This document shows, in pieces, positions 15,147 to 24,904 of a stretch of DNA of 64,000 nucleotides. The position numbers and the translations under genes are program-made. The stretch's first letter is position 1. Each line of letters begins with the position of its first letter. The DNA is from Colwellia sp. (GTDB taxonomy: Bacteria > Pseudomonadota > Gammaproteobacteria > Enterobacterales > Alteromonadaceae), in contig JAPYOP010000001.1 of NCBI GenBank assembly GCA_029938115.1, forward strand, positions 114,811 to 178,810, written 5' to 3'. Under the pieces are notes generated by a model. The model saw only the letters and a program-made list of their open reading frames with translations, made no database searches and was not told the DNA's origin.

Positions 15147-17630
15147 ATGAAAAAAGCCACCTTTAACAAATCAATCGTTTCGAGTGCCGTTAGTGCTGCA
15201 TTGCTAATGTCCTTGGTACCTCTTAGTGTTAATGCAGAAGAAAGTAAAGATGCGAAAATAGAACGCATCGAAGTAACTGCAACGCACAGAACAGTGCTAC
15301 AAGAAGAGCTACCATTTAATATTTCCTCTGTTTTGGGGGAGGACATTGAACAGCAAAATATCACTGACAGTGCAGAGTTACTCCGTACCGTTGCAGGTAT
15401 TACTATTATCGACAGGGGTTACCGAAATGGTGGTACAGCTAATAGCATGGTTATCCGTGGCGTTAATGTTGAAAATGGCGTTTCTGGTGCCAATGTTGGT
15501 CAATCAACAGCACCAACTGTTTCTACCTATGTAGATAGCACGCCTATTTTTGCCAACTTCTTGATAAAAGATATTGAACGAGTTGAAGTAATGCGTGGTC
15601 CACAAGGAACCTTATACGGCTCTGGTGCACTAGGCGGTACCGTTCGTTATATTATGAACAAGCCTGATTATGAAATGACTGAAGGTAAACTTAAGGCAGA
15701 CTTTAGTACTACGGATGGCTCTGATGGTCAAAACATGAATTTTGATGCCATGTTTAATATGCCACTTTCTGATACTTCAGCGGTAAGATTTGTTGTAGGT
15801 CGTATAGATAATGCAGGTGTAATTGATCAAGTGAGTACCTATCAACTTGATGACGGTGGTATCCCACTTGTTAAAGGAGATGATGGACAATGCCGCAGTG
15901 TCAATGACAGTGGGATATCTTCATTAGACATAGTGAATAATGGTGCTTGTTATGAGAATAAAAAAGATGTTGATACTGTTGAGATTACTTATGTAAAGGC
16001 AGCTTTTGGAATGCAAGTTACCGATGATGTCGAGCTTGTTTTAACATATCATAATCAAAGTGATGAAATTGGTGGTCGACGCGCAGTAACTAATGGCGCT
16101 GACTACAATGGCAGTGTATATGGTAAATATGAAAATGGCTCAGCACTATTGGAAGACTCTGAACGTGATGTTTCATTAACGAGTTTAGAAGTAACGGCGG
16201 ATCTAGGTTTTGCAACATTAACGTCTAGTACTTCATTATATGATCACGAAGGAAATGGCTTGCGTGATAACACCGGTTTATGGGTTTCAGGCGGTCGTGA
16301 TTGGTACCATGCTTGGTATAGAGGCAACCCTAGACCTGCATCACATGTAGAAGCTGGCTTTAGTGAAGAGGCTTTTGTTCAAGAATTTAGATTAGTTTCT
16401 AATACCGATAATAGTGATTTTATCGATTGGACTGCCGGTATTTATTATATGGATCAAGAGCGTCAAACTACCAACGTCAGTCATCTTCGAGGTCTTGAAG
16501 AATATGGTGTGGCTTGTTTAGCGTTAGAAGCATCTGGTGATTGTTCCCCTCATTGGGGCGCTTGGTGGGTTGGCGCACCAACAGATGTAGATTTTACTTA
16601 TATTCGTGATGAAAGTTTTAAAGACCTAGCTATTTATGGTGAGATGACTTTTAAATTAACCGATGATTTTAGAGTAACCGCAGGTGCGCGTTGGTTCGAC
16701 AATACCCTGACAAATAATACAGCAATAAACGCTTTGTATGGTCAACCCGAAGTTATTGAATCAGAAGCCTTCCCAACACAAGAAGAAAGTGATGTGTTGT
16801 TAAAGTTAAATATGTCTTATGATCTTAACGAAAACACCATGACTTATGCGACATATTCTGAAGGCTTTAGACGAGGTGGTTCAAATGCTGTGCCTGTAGA
16901 AGGTAATTTTGCTGAGCCCAACCCAGAATCTATTGAACTATTTGAAAAAGATACCGTGCGTAACTATGAACTAGGTATTAAAGGTTACGCTAATACTATT
17001 ACCTATTCTGCTGATATTTACATGGTGAAATGGGATGAACCACAACTAAATACGGGTACAGCGTGGTGGAAATTCTTTATGGCGCAAAATGGTAATGCCG
17101 CAGAAACTTCTGGTTTGGAGCTAGAGGCGAGCATGGCATTATCTGATTCACTGGGTTTAAGGATGGGGTATGCATATACCAAGGCAGAATTAACAGAAGA
17201 CTTAATAGCTCCTCAATATGAAAATGTTATCTCCGAAGCCGGCGCTAGACTACCAGGTGTCGCTGAACATGTGTTTTCTTTGAACTTAAGTCATGTTACT
17301 GAGGTCACTGATACTATCGAAATGACCAGTAGGTTATCAGGTTATTATCAATCGGACACGGTTAACTCCGTAGAACCAAACAGTCAGTTATGGGATGAGT
17401 TTGATGGTTTTTCAATTTGGAATGCCTCAGTGCTTTTCCTCAAAGATAACTGGGCATTATCACTTTATGTGAAAAACTTAACCAATGAAGAAGGTGTTAC
17501 AGGTAGCTACCCTAACGCGTACTTGTCTACTGATACGGGTGAATTTGAAAATTACTATGGTAATAACCAAAAAGATTATATTGCTGCCCCAAGAACAATT
17601 GGCATGTCGGTGTCTTATTACTTCGATTAA
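15147..17630 (+). CDS. TonB-dependent outer-membrane receptor
   Basis: 827 residues. A signal peptide (residues 1-30, cleavage near VNAEES) is followed by a TonB-box-like IERIEVTATHR, a plug domain (about 50-170, with VEVMRGPQGTLYGSGALGG) and a 22-strand type barrel. The C-terminus ends SVSYYFD, with an aromatic near the end as in outer-membrane proteins. It imports an unknown ligand using TonB energy. The gene is complete and has its own promoter with a direct-repeat operator matching that of the nitrilase, so both are likely to be controlled by the MocR regulator. A transcription terminator follows. The ligand cannot be read from the sequence. Confidence 0.93.
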   Translation: MKKATFNKSIVSSAVSAALLMSLVPLSVNAEESKDAKIERIEVTATHRTVLQEELPFNISSVLGEDIEQQNITDSAELLRTVAGITIIDRGYRNGGTANSMVIRGVNVENGVSGANVGQSTAPTVSTYVDSTPIFANFLIKDIERVEVMRGPQGTLYGSGALGGTVRYIMNKPDYEMTEGKLKADFSTTDGSDGQNMNFDAMFNMPLSDTSAVRFVVGRIDNAGVIDQVSTYQLDDGGIPLVKGDDGQCRSVNDSGISSLDIVNNGACYENKKDVDTVEITYVKAAFGMQVTDDVELVLTYHNQSDEIGGRRAVTNGADYNGSVYGKYENGSALLEDSERDVSLTSLEVTADLGFATLTSSTSLYDHEGNGLRDNTGLWVSGGRDWYHAWYRGNPRPASHVEAGFSEEAFVQEFRLVSNTDNSDFIDWTAGIYYMDQERQTTNVSHLRGLEEYGVACLALEASGDCSPHWGAWWVGAPTDVDFTYIRDESFKDLAIYGEMTFKLTDDFRVTAGARWFDNTLTNNTAINALYGQPEVIESEAFPTQEESDVLLKLNMSYDLNENTMTYATYSEGFRRGGSNAVPVEGNFAEPNPESIELFEKDTVRNYELGIKGYANTITYSADIYMVKWDEPQLNTGTAWWKFFMAQNGNAAETSGLELEASMALSDSLGLRMGYAYTKAELTEDLIAPQYENVISEAGARLPGVAEHVFSLNLSHVTEVTDTIEMTSRLSGYYQSDTVNSVEPNSQLWDEFDGFSIWNASVLFLKDNWALSLYVKNLTNEEGVTGSYPNAYLSTDTGEFENYYGNNQKDYIAAPRTIGMSVSYYFD

Positions 17631-17677
17631 CTTACAGTAGTGTAGTTAATTGAGTAATGTAGTAATTGAATAGGTGC

Positions 17678-17713
17678 AACACCATATTTTTATTCAAGTG
17701 AAAATATGGTGTT
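17678..17713 (+). terminator. Hairpin after the TonB receptor gene
   Basis: AACACCATATTTT pairs perfectly with AAAATATGGTGTT around a 10-base loop. It is a likely terminator in either direction; there is only a short T run after it. Confidence 0.65.
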
Positions 17714-17829
17714 TAATACCAATATGCGTAAGAGTGATCGTGTAGCGAGCGTTTTTATATGGAATGGTATAACTACCACTGATTTGATAAGTTAATTCAT
17801 ATATTGGCAAAAATTGACGTAGTAGTAGT

Positions 17830-19497
17830 ATGAAACAAACAAATCAACAATCAGCAACTGTAACATTATCATCTGAAGAGTTACTTTCACAAGGGTGGAA
17901 TTTTTTACGTCATAAGCAATTAAATAACGCCATCAAAATTAGTCAGCACTTAAATAAATCACACCCTAATAATGGTGAAGGCTGGCAGTTTACTGCACAA
18001 GTTGCCTTAGCTATAGGAAATTTAAAAGCAGCAAAGCAGAGCTTTAAAAATGCATGCAAATTAGTGCCTGCACAAATAACGTGGAAGATATCTTTAGCTA
18101 ATGCATATTATGATTCACGTGAAATAGAACAAGTAAAATCGAGTTTACTAAATTTGGCAAATTTTACCTTATCAGCAACACATCACAATCAAATGGCGCT
18201 GTTATTTTCGCAAATTCATTTATACGCACAATCAATTGATCATTACCAAAAGGCCATTTCATTGGAGCCTACCAATCATAGCCACTATTACAGTTTGGCT
18301 GCGGTGTATAGGTATGCAGGAGATCTAGCGCAAGCAGAAGCCCATTTAACAAAAGCCATTAAATGCAATGCAAATGATATTGATGCCCATGCATTACGGG
18401 TTGATGTACAAAAGCAAACACCGAGCCATAATCATATTGAATCGTTAATAGCATTACTGGTAGAAAATAATGGAACAACACAATTAACAGCGAAAGATAA
18501 AGTACAAATTAATTTTGCTTTGGCAAAGTCTTATGAGGATATTAATGATTCAGTAAAATCATTTGAGTATTTAAAGCAGGGAGCAAAGTTACGTCGTCAG
18601 CATATAGAATATGATATAAAACAAGACCAAACTATTATGGCAGATATAAGCCATGATTTTGATCAAAATTGGTGGTCAAATACACCTACATCAATACCTG
18701 CACCAACACAAAATAAAGTTTCAGAAGTACAGTTAACGCCTATTTTTGTTATTGGCATGCCTCGTACTGGTTCAACCTTAATCGATAGGATTTTGTCAAC
18801 TGGAAAAGAAGTACTAAATTGCGGCGAACTAAGTGATTTTTCCAGATTACTTACTGAGCAGGTAAAACAAACCTTTGGCGCTGAAATTAAAAACAAGCAA
18901 CAGTTTATTAAAGCGGCAAGTAAAATAGATTTTGGAAAACTTGGTAATGATTACCTTGCTAGCGTCAAGGCTCAGTTTTCTCATTTAGGTTTGGGCAATA
19001 ATGTCCATTATTTCTCTGACAAATTACCGTTCAATTTTTTATATACTGGCTTGATTCAAAAAGCCTTACCTCATGCCAAAATCATTCATGTGACAAGGGA
19101 TCCTATGGATACTTGTTATGCTGTTTTTAAAACATTATTTCAACAAGCTTATCCTTTCTCATATGAACAAAAAGAACTGGCTGAATACTTCATCTCTTAT
19201 AAAGGACTCATGGCTCACTGGCAACAATTGACGGAATTAAATATTCATACTGTAAGCTATGAACAGCTTGTATCTGAACCGACAATAGTAGCTGAACAGT
19301 TATACCAATTTTGCGGTTTAAAATGGCAAGCTGAATATGCAGATGTGCAAAATAATAATGCAGCAGTGACCACAGCAAGTGCTAGCCAAGTAAGACAGCC
19401 CATCCACAAAAATTCGTTAAAAAAATGGCGTAAATACGAACAACAACTTACTCCGTTAAAACAGGAATTAGAACAAGCAGGTATCTTTTGCGATTAA
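17830..19497 (+). CDS. TPR-repeat sulfotransferase
   Basis: 555 residues. The N-terminal half (about 10-260) is made of tetratricopeptide-like repeats (QSIDHYQKAISLEPTNHSHY). The C-terminal half is a PAPS-dependent sulfotransferase with the 5'-phosphosulfate loop FVIGMPRTGSTLIDRIL near 310-330 and the 3'-phosphate motif VTRDPMDTCYAVF near 425. No signal peptide is seen, so it is probably cytoplasmic. Proteins of this architecture are common beside TonB receptors in marine Alteromonadales; their acceptors are unknown. Its stop overlaps or nearly touches the next gene, so the two are co-transcribed. Confidence 0.87.
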   Translation: MKQTNQQSATVTLSSEELLSQGWNFLRHKQLNNAIKISQHLNKSHPNNGEGWQFTAQVALAIGNLKAAKQSFKNACKLVPAQITWKISLANAYYDSREIEQVKSSLLNLANFTLSATHHNQMALLFSQIHLYAQSIDHYQKAISLEPTNHSHYYSLAAVYRYAGDLAQAEAHLTKAIKCNANDIDAHALRVDVQKQTPSHNHIESLIALLVENNGTTQLTAKDKVQINFALAKSYEDINDSVKSFEYLKQGAKLRRQHIEYDIKQDQTIMADISHDFDQNWWSNTPTSIPAPTQNKVSEVQLTPIFVIGMPRTGSTLIDRILSTGKEVLNCGELSDFSRLLTEQVKQTFGAEIKNKQQFIKAASKIDFGKLGNDYLASVKAQFSHLGLGNNVHYFSDKLPFNFLYTGLIQKALPHAKIIHVTRDPMDTCYAVFKTLFQQAYPFSYEQKELAEYFISYKGLMAHWQQLTELNIHTVSYEQLVSEPTIVAEQLYQFCGLKWQAEYADVQNNNAAVTTASASQVRQPIHKNSLKKWRKYEQQLTPLKQELEQAGIFCD

Positions 19498-19514
19498 CTG
19501 TAATTATTTCAACA

Positions 19515-21323
19515 ATGAAAGTGCTGACCCTTTGCTTGCCGCTTTTACTAACATGTCAGTTTGCCTTTGCGGTAGAGCCGGTTAAGCGGACATTACTGAC
19601 AGCGCAGTGGCACGCTAATACTCAATCGATTACTGAATTTAATTCAGTAAATATTCAACCATTACCTTTAGCTGTATTCTTACCACAAGGAAAAGTAAGC
19701 TCATTTACTGATACTTCCTTTGAAGGCAATATTGTTTTAACTCCAAACAGTAAAAGTAGTAACTTAGCGTTAAAGGATGAAAACGAGCTATATGATTTCG
19801 AGAAAAAAACACGACCGGATGATTTTTCAAGTAATAGAAAAATTATCCCCACGTTAAATTTTGACTTTGTTCAACAGGGTGACAAAATAATTCCTAGTAT
19901 TCGTCGTTTAAAGTTAAGCGAAAATAAGCATTGGGATTATATACTTGGTGTTGGAAAGATTTGGCAGGAACAAGCCGATCAAGGCTTATTTCGTGTTGCT
20001 ATGCCTGTTGCGCTAGTAGAAAAAAACCAGAATTGTGTTCACAATGGCGTTGTAAGCTTTTTACTGAATGAAAAAGGTATTAGTAAAGGTATAGCTTCAA
20101 ATTTTTATTATCAAATCAGTAGCGAAACTTGCATTTATTATAAAGCCGATCTTTGGGGCTCTGGCTCAGTAGAGTATCAACTAGAGCAAGTTGAATCAAA
20201 AGCACAAATCATTGCTCGTTATCAACAAGAACAACAAAGTGCTATGCCAGTGAAACCACTCGCGGTGCTTAAGAAAAAATTTCCTCAATTAGCGCTGTCA
20301 AAAGTTGCATTGTCAGCAACCATAAAAGCAGCAGACATGAGCCGATACGGGGTCACTTATCAAGGACAACACTTTATTTCAGCGTGTAATACCCGAGCTG
20401 GAAACTATCCTTTTTGCCAGCAACTCGTTTTACCTTCTTATTCCACGGCTAAATCTTTATTTGGCGGTATCACTATGATGCATTTAGCAAAGCAGTTTCC
20501 TGATGTTTTTAATGAAAAGGTTACTGATTGGGTAAAAGAATGTTCAGGCAAGCAGTGGCAAGGAGTAACATTTTCTCATTTACTAAATATGTCTACCGGT
20601 AACTATATATCATCCGGCCACAGCAGTGATGAAGGTGCAGAGCATAGCCAAATTTTCTTTGGCGCAACAACCCATCAAGAAAAGATCAACTATAGCTGTC
20701 AGCATTTTTCCCGCAAAAGCACTCCAGGAACAAAGTTTGTTTATCACACGGCTGATACCTATTTGTTAGGCACAGCTCTAAATGTTTATATTAAAGCCAA
20801 ATTAGGAGAAGACGCAGATATATTTGACCATGTATTAGCCGATAAAATTTGGTCGTCATTGTCTTTAAGCGCAATAGCCTATTCAACTAGACGAACCAGT
20901 GATAATGACGCTCAAGCTTTTACTGGCTATGGTCTATTTTTTATTGCTGATGACGTGGCCAAGTTATTACAATTTATCAGCGAGCAAGCCACTGACATAA
21001 ATTCAAGGACAACCTTAAATAGCGGTCAATTAGCTTTAGTACTGCAAAAAGAAAGATCTACAAAGGCAATGAAAACCAACTATGACTTTATTCACTATCA
21101 GCATGGTTTTTGGCGACAGAATGTTAGCAAACTCCTTAACTGTACTACCGAAACTTGGCTGCCATATATGCTGGGCTATGGTGGTATAACTATGGTATTA
21201 GTAAGCAAAGAACTTCAATATTACTATTTTAGTGATAGTGACCAATACAGCTGGCGTGAGGCAATTGAAACACTTAATACCATTTCGCCTATTTGTACAA
21301 ACATACAAAATGAGAATCAGTAA
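19515..21323 (+). CDS. Secreted beta-lactamase-fold (class C-like) serine hydrolase with N-terminal extension
   Basis: 602 residues from the ATG at 19515, which begins a signal peptide (MKVLTLCLPLLLTCQFAFA). An alternative start at 19488 overlaps the sulfotransferase. Residues up to about 270 match nothing I recognise. The C-terminal half has the nucleophile motif S-x-x-K (SYSTAKS, near residue 309) and a HLLNMSTG segment typical of the class C beta-lactamase/esterase family, but Y-H-T in place of the usual Y-x-N. Periplasmic esterase, amidase or peptidase activity is possible. The next gene starts at its stop codon (TAATG), so they form one operon. Confidence 0.7.
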   Translation: MKVLTLCLPLLLTCQFAFAVEPVKRTLLTAQWHANTQSITEFNSVNIQPLPLAVFLPQGKVSSFTDTSFEGNIVLTPNSKSSNLALKDENELYDFEKKTRPDDFSSNRKIIPTLNFDFVQQGDKIIPSIRRLKLSENKHWDYILGVGKIWQEQADQGLFRVAMPVALVEKNQNCVHNGVVSFLLNEKGISKGIASNFYYQISSETCIYYKADLWGSGSVEYQLEQVESKAQIIARYQQEQQSAMPVKPLAVLKKKFPQLALSKVALSATIKAADMSRYGVTYQGQHFISACNTRAGNYPFCQQLVLPSYSTAKSLFGGITMMHLAKQFPDVFNEKVTDWVKECSGKQWQGVTFSHLLNMSTGNYISSGHSSDEGAEHSQIFFGATTHQEKINYSCQHFSRKSTPGTKFVYHTADTYLLGTALNVYIKAKLGEDADIFDHVLADKIWSSLSLSAIAYSTRRTSDNDAQAFTGYGLFFIADDVAKLLQFISEQATDINSRTTLNSGQLALVLQKERSTKAMKTNYDFIHYQHGFWRQNVSKLLNCTTETWLPYMLGYGGITMVLVSKELQYYYFSDSDQYSWREAIETLNTISPICTNIQNENQ

Positions 21324-22522
21324 TGACACAAAGTAGCACGACAAAAGATAGTAATATCACTTCGGATAAAACTAACTTAAAAATTGATCCTAACGGTATT
21401 CTGGCTCGAATCATGCTGGCATTTTTAACCACCGCAGGGATATTTTACATCAATATAATGCCAGCGGTAGTTAGTGGCCTTAAGGAAGCATTAGATTTTA
21501 CCAACCAGCAGGCGGGCTTTGTTGGCTCTGCCAATTTATATGGTGCAGCGATAGGGGCATTATCCGCAGTATTCCTCATTAAAAAAATTAATTGGCGTTC
21601 ATGGTCTTACGTCTTACTGATTACGTTGGTTGCTATTGATACCAGCTGTATGTTTATAGCAAACCCTGAAGTTATGATAGCTACTCGCTTCATACATGGT
21701 TTGGTAGGTGGACTGCTAGTGGGTATTGGTTTTGGCATTATTTCAAGAACTAACGAAGCAGATAAAACCTTTGGTTACCTATTATTTATTCAGTGGGGCT
21801 TGGGCGGTTTAGGCTTAATGTATTTACCAGAGTTAGTACCAAGCTTTGGCATCAGCGTCCTCTTTATTTCATTAATAGCGTTTACCTTAGTGACACTTGT
21901 GATGATGCCCTTTATTCCTCATTATGCTATTGAATGTATCGAAGTTGCAGATAATACAGGAACCACCATTAAGCGATTGCCATTATCGCTAAACCTATTT
22001 GGTATTTTTCTCTTTCAAGCCGCTAATATGGGTTTGTTCGCTTACATGATTGGCTTAGGAAAAGCAGAAGGGTTACTCATTAAATTTATGAGCCCAGCAT
22101 TAGCATCTGCCAGTTGGATAGCTTTATTGGGAGCTTTCTTGGTCATAATAATAGGAACTAAATTTGGTCGAACAGTGCCGCTTGTTGCTTCAATATTGAT
22201 AACAGCTATTGCCAGTTGGGTTTTGCATTATAGTGAAAGTGACCAAATTTATTTAATTGCTAATATTATAATTGGTGTCACGTGGGCATTTACATTACCT
22301 TATATGTTTGGCATTTGCTCTGAGTTAGATAAAGCAGGACAATTGGCAGCGCTTGGCGGCTTTGCTTCAAAAATGGGCTTAGCGACAGGACCTATGGTAG
22401 GCGCATTGTTATTAGGAGAAGATAATTATGACATGGTCATTGATATGGCGGCCTTGGCGTTAATTGTCTGTGCAGCTGTTATTTTTATTCCAGCTAGAAT
22501 GTTAGACTACAAGAAAAGTTAA
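21323..22522 (+). CDS. MFS transporter
   Basis: 399 residues with about twelve hydrophobic segments and the arrangement of the major facilitator superfamily (GLVGGLLVGIGFGIISRTNE; C-terminal VCAAVIFIPARMLDYKKS). It overlaps the previous gene by one base. It probably moves a small molecule across the inner membrane, either importing what the TonB receptor brings in or exporting a sulfated product. The direction cannot be told. A decayed copy of the C-terminus of a paralogue lies about 1 kb downstream. Confidence 0.83.
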   Translation: MTQSSTTKDSNITSDKTNLKIDPNGILARIMLAFLTTAGIFYINIMPAVVSGLKEALDFTNQQAGFVGSANLYGAAIGALSAVFLIKKINWRSWSYVLLITLVAIDTSCMFIANPEVMIATRFIHGLVGGLLVGIGFGIISRTNEADKTFGYLLFIQWGLGGLGLMYLPELVPSFGISVLFISLIAFTLVTLVMMPFIPHYAIECIEVADNTGTTIKRLPLSLNLFGIFLFQAANMGLFAYMIGLGKAEGLLIKFMSPALASASWIALLGAFLVIIIGTKFGRTVPLVASILITAIASWVLHYSESDQIYLIANIIIGVTWAFTLPYMFGICSELDKAGQLAALGGFASKMGLATGPMVGALLLGEDNYDMVIDMAALALIVCAAVIFIPARMLDYKKS

Positions 22523-22564
22523 TTTTATTTATTACCAAGCAAATAGATATTTTGAGTGACAAAA

Positions 22565-23536
22565 ATGACTATAAATAATAATAATTCAGCATTAATTATT
22601 AACGACCCTAAGTTTTCGCTTGATAAAGACCGAGCTAAACCTGAGTTTATGGTCATTGGAGCAGCGAAATGTGGCACGACTTCATTTTCTTCCTATTTGC
22701 CTCTTCACCCCCAGATTAAGAGATGTGATCCTAAAGAGCCTAACTATTGGTCTTGGCAACTATGTAACATGCCACAGTATCAAAATCTATTTGTGAATGC
22801 ACTCCCGATATGCGCCCCGAAAGCTGATCAGAAAATAGGTGGTGAATATTCAACTTCATCATTGCTGCATCCTTTAGTTCCTCGCAGAGTTCGCGCACAT
22901 TTACCAGCGCTTAAGATTATAGTTATATTGAGAAATCCGGTAGAACGAGCCTACTCACATTTTATAATGTCGCAACGCCAAGGCTTTGAACCAATTCGTT
23001 CATTTGATGATATTGTCAGAAAAGAAATTGAAGAAGTACCTGCTTTACTTGAAGCGCATAAACGAGGATTCTTAGATTTAAATGCGCAAACAAATGCCCA
23101 CCGTTCAACCGTAGATGGGAAAACCTTATTTGTCTCAGAACATAATGAAAACTGGACTAAGCACCCTCTATCTACGGAACAAGATCTATTTAGATTCTAT
23201 TTTTGCAGTTACGTTTTTCGATCAATTTATTACGATCAGCTCTGGCGCTGGTTGCAACTTTTTGATCGCAAACAAATAAAAATAATTGAATCTACAAACC
23301 TTATGGATAACCGCCAAGAAACAATGAATGAAGTAGTTAACTTTTTAGGGTTAACAGCACATAACTTTAATCCTGAAGAATTAGCACAGACTTGGGGTGG
23401 GGGGGCAAGTAACTTTAAAAAGCCAGGAGATTATGCTCAGATGAGCAGTGAAACAAGAACATTACTTAATGAGTTTTTCTCACCTCATAATGAGAAATTA
23501 TTTAACTTAATAGGACAGCGATTCAATTGGGAGTAG
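22565..23536 (+). CDS. Sulfotransferase (single domain)
   Basis: 323 residues from the ATG at 22565; an upstream GTG at 22556 is possible. The 5'-phosphosulfate loop (VIGAAKCGTTSFSSYL) and the 3'-phosphate motif (VILRNPVERAYSHFIMSQR) identify a PAPS-dependent sulfotransferase of the heparan/polysaccharide type. It differs from the TPR-sulfotransferase upstream. It lies 42 bp after the MFS gene on the same strand, so the operon encodes two sulfotransferases, a hydrolase and a transporter. The acceptor is unknown. Confidence 0.85.
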   Translation: MTINNNNSALIINDPKFSLDKDRAKPEFMVIGAAKCGTTSFSSYLPLHPQIKRCDPKEPNYWSWQLCNMPQYQNLFVNALPICAPKADQKIGGEYSTSSLLHPLVPRRVRAHLPALKIIVILRNPVERAYSHFIMSQRQGFEPIRSFDDIVRKEIEEVPALLEAHKRGFLDLNAQTNAHRSTVDGKTLFVSEHNENWTKHPLSTEQDLFRFYFCSYVFRSIYYDQLWRWLQLFDRKQIKIIESTNLMDNRQETMNEVVNFLGLTAHNFNPEELAQTWGGGASNFKKPGDYAQMSSETRTLLNEFFSPHNEKLFNLIGQRFNWE

Positions 23537-23568
23537 TTCTTTTGAAACGAGGTGAAAATAATCATTAA

Positions 23569-23649
23569 ATCAACCCAGATCAAGCATTGATTGCATGTGC
23601 GGTAGTTATTTTTATACCAGTAAAAAGGTTAGGCGGCAAAGAACATTAA
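23569..23649 (+). pseudogene. C-terminal scrap of an MFS transporter
   Basis: Between stop codons the frame reads INPDQALIACAVVIFIP and ends VKRLGGKEH, closely resembling the last residues of the intact MFS transporter upstream (ALIVCAAVIFIPARMLDYKKS). Nothing else of the gene remains. It implies that a second, related MFS gene once lay after the sulfotransferase and was deleted. Confidence 0.7.
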
Positions 23650-23661
23650 CGAAAATAAGAA

Positions 23662-23693
23662 AAATGGCGCTAAAGAATATTTAAGCGCCATTT
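23662..23693. terminator. Bidirectional terminator between sulfotransferase and PpiC genes
   Basis: AAATGGCGCT pairs with AGCGCCATTT around a 12-base A/T-rich loop, with T runs on both strands, placed between two convergent units. Confidence 0.75.
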
Positions 23694-23761
23694 AGATAAT
23701 AATTTCAATCAAGTTTTAATCCGACAATTTAACTTTGTCGCAATGAATGACAATCCATTTT

Positions 23762-24586
23762 TTAAATATGGATATTCTCATCACTAAACTTGATTTCTAC
23801 ACCTTCCACAGTTGCTTGTTCAACTAGGCTTTGAATGTAGGCTTGAATAGCAAGATGAGAGGCGCTGTTAATTAAATAACCGCGGACTTTGTCACTTACC
23901 ATGTCGTAATCGAGTTGCTTACCTTCTATTTTTCGGTTGATATTAACTACATGAAAACCATAGCGAGACTCAATAGCTTTATCGCTTAAACCTGTCGGTA
24001 ATGGCATTAATTGGCGTTCAAATTCAGGAACGGTTTGGCCTTTACTCAGTTGCCCTAAGTTGCCACCGCTTTCTTTTGAAGGACAAGCTGAATATTCTTT
24101 AGCAAGTGCGGCAAAGCTTGATGGTTCGTCATTACTGGTTTCTTGCTGTAACTGTGAAATAATGACTTTGGCATTGTTACTTGCTGCATCACGGCCTTCA
24201 ATATCATCTTTAGCCGCGGCAAGTAAAATATGATCCACTTCCATTAATGGCATCGTCATAAATTTTTCTTTGTTGCTGTTAAAGTAACGCTGACAAATTT
24301 CATCATTAGGTGCATCGTAGCTAATGTTTTGTTCAACAAGTTTTTGCATTGCTTCTTCGTCGTTGGCAGTATCAATGCCCTGCTTTTTTGCTTCATCAAT
24401 TAATAACTGACGAATAACTAAAGCTTGACCTGCTTGTTGCACAACAACATTAAAGTTTTCATTAGGATGATACTGTAACTCGTTGGCTAAATCTTTTTCT
24501 GAAATTGCTACACCATTAACGGTGATTACTGGTAAGGCTTCTTTTGATGGAGTGGTAGCTTCACTTGTTCCGCAGGTACTGCTCAT
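23762..24586 (-). CDS. Parvulin-type peptidyl-prolyl isomerase of the nitrate reductase cluster
   Basis: 274 residues from the ATG at 24586 (AGAGAG site upstream). The N-terminal SurA/NifM-like helical part is followed by a parvulin (rotamase) domain at about 120-215 (EVDHILLAA, SACPSKESGGNLGQLSKGQTVPEF, SRYGFHVVNI). No signal peptide is visible, so it is cytoplasmic. PpiC-type genes commonly follow narGHJI in gammaproteobacteria, and a chaperone role in assembling nitrate reductase is inferred. It lies behind narI with a repeat-rich spacer, so it may have its own promoter. Confidence 0.83.
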   Translation of the reverse strand: MSSTCGTSEATTPSKEALPVITVNGVAISEKDLANELQYHPNENFNVVVQQAGQALVIRQLLIDEAKKQGIDTANDEEAMQKLVEQNISYDAPNDEICQRYFNSNKEKFMTMPLMEVDHILLAAAKDDIEGRDAASNNAKVIISQLQQETSNDEPSSFAALAKEYSACPSKESGGNLGQLSKGQTVPEFERQLMPLPTGLSDKAIESRYGFHVVNINRKIEGKQLDYDMVSDKVRGYLINSASHLAIQAYIQSLVEQATVEGVEIKFSDENIHI

Positions 24587-24609
24587 AATAATTCTCTCTT
24601 GGGTATTTT

Positions 24610-24801
24610 GTCGAGGCAAGCATCAACCTACAGCCTCAATATTTGTTAGCGTTTGTAGGTCGGCACGAGTGCAGCGAGGCCCGACAATGTTAATCTATTT
24701 GTTAAATAAATATGGTTAAATAACCTATTGTAGGTTGGAATTCATTCCGACAATGTTGTTCAATCGGTACAATTTTGTCGCACTAAAGTACGACTTACAG
24801 G
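24610..24801. repeat. Cluster of TGTAGGTCG/CGACA short palindromic repeats
   Basis: Several copies of one short element lie here: 24610-24632 (reverse), 24654-24688, 24729-24754 and 24771-24801. Each has a TGTAGGT(C/T)G arm and a CGACA arm. Related copies occur at 35692-35711 and 59802-59872. The element is a dispersed intergenic repeat, here between ppiC and narI. Confidence 0.75.
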
Positions 24802-24904
24802 TAAATTACTTAACTATATTTACGTTTGTCTATACTACTTTTAAAAAGCGGTTTTACTATATTACGTGCAAAAAGGTAATGAGCAAAACCGCATAGTAGA
24901 TATA

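Noticed and set aside
17714..17775. Palindrome around ATACCAATATG...GGAATGGTATAA
   Set aside because: The pairing is weak, and I could not find a second copy in the window.
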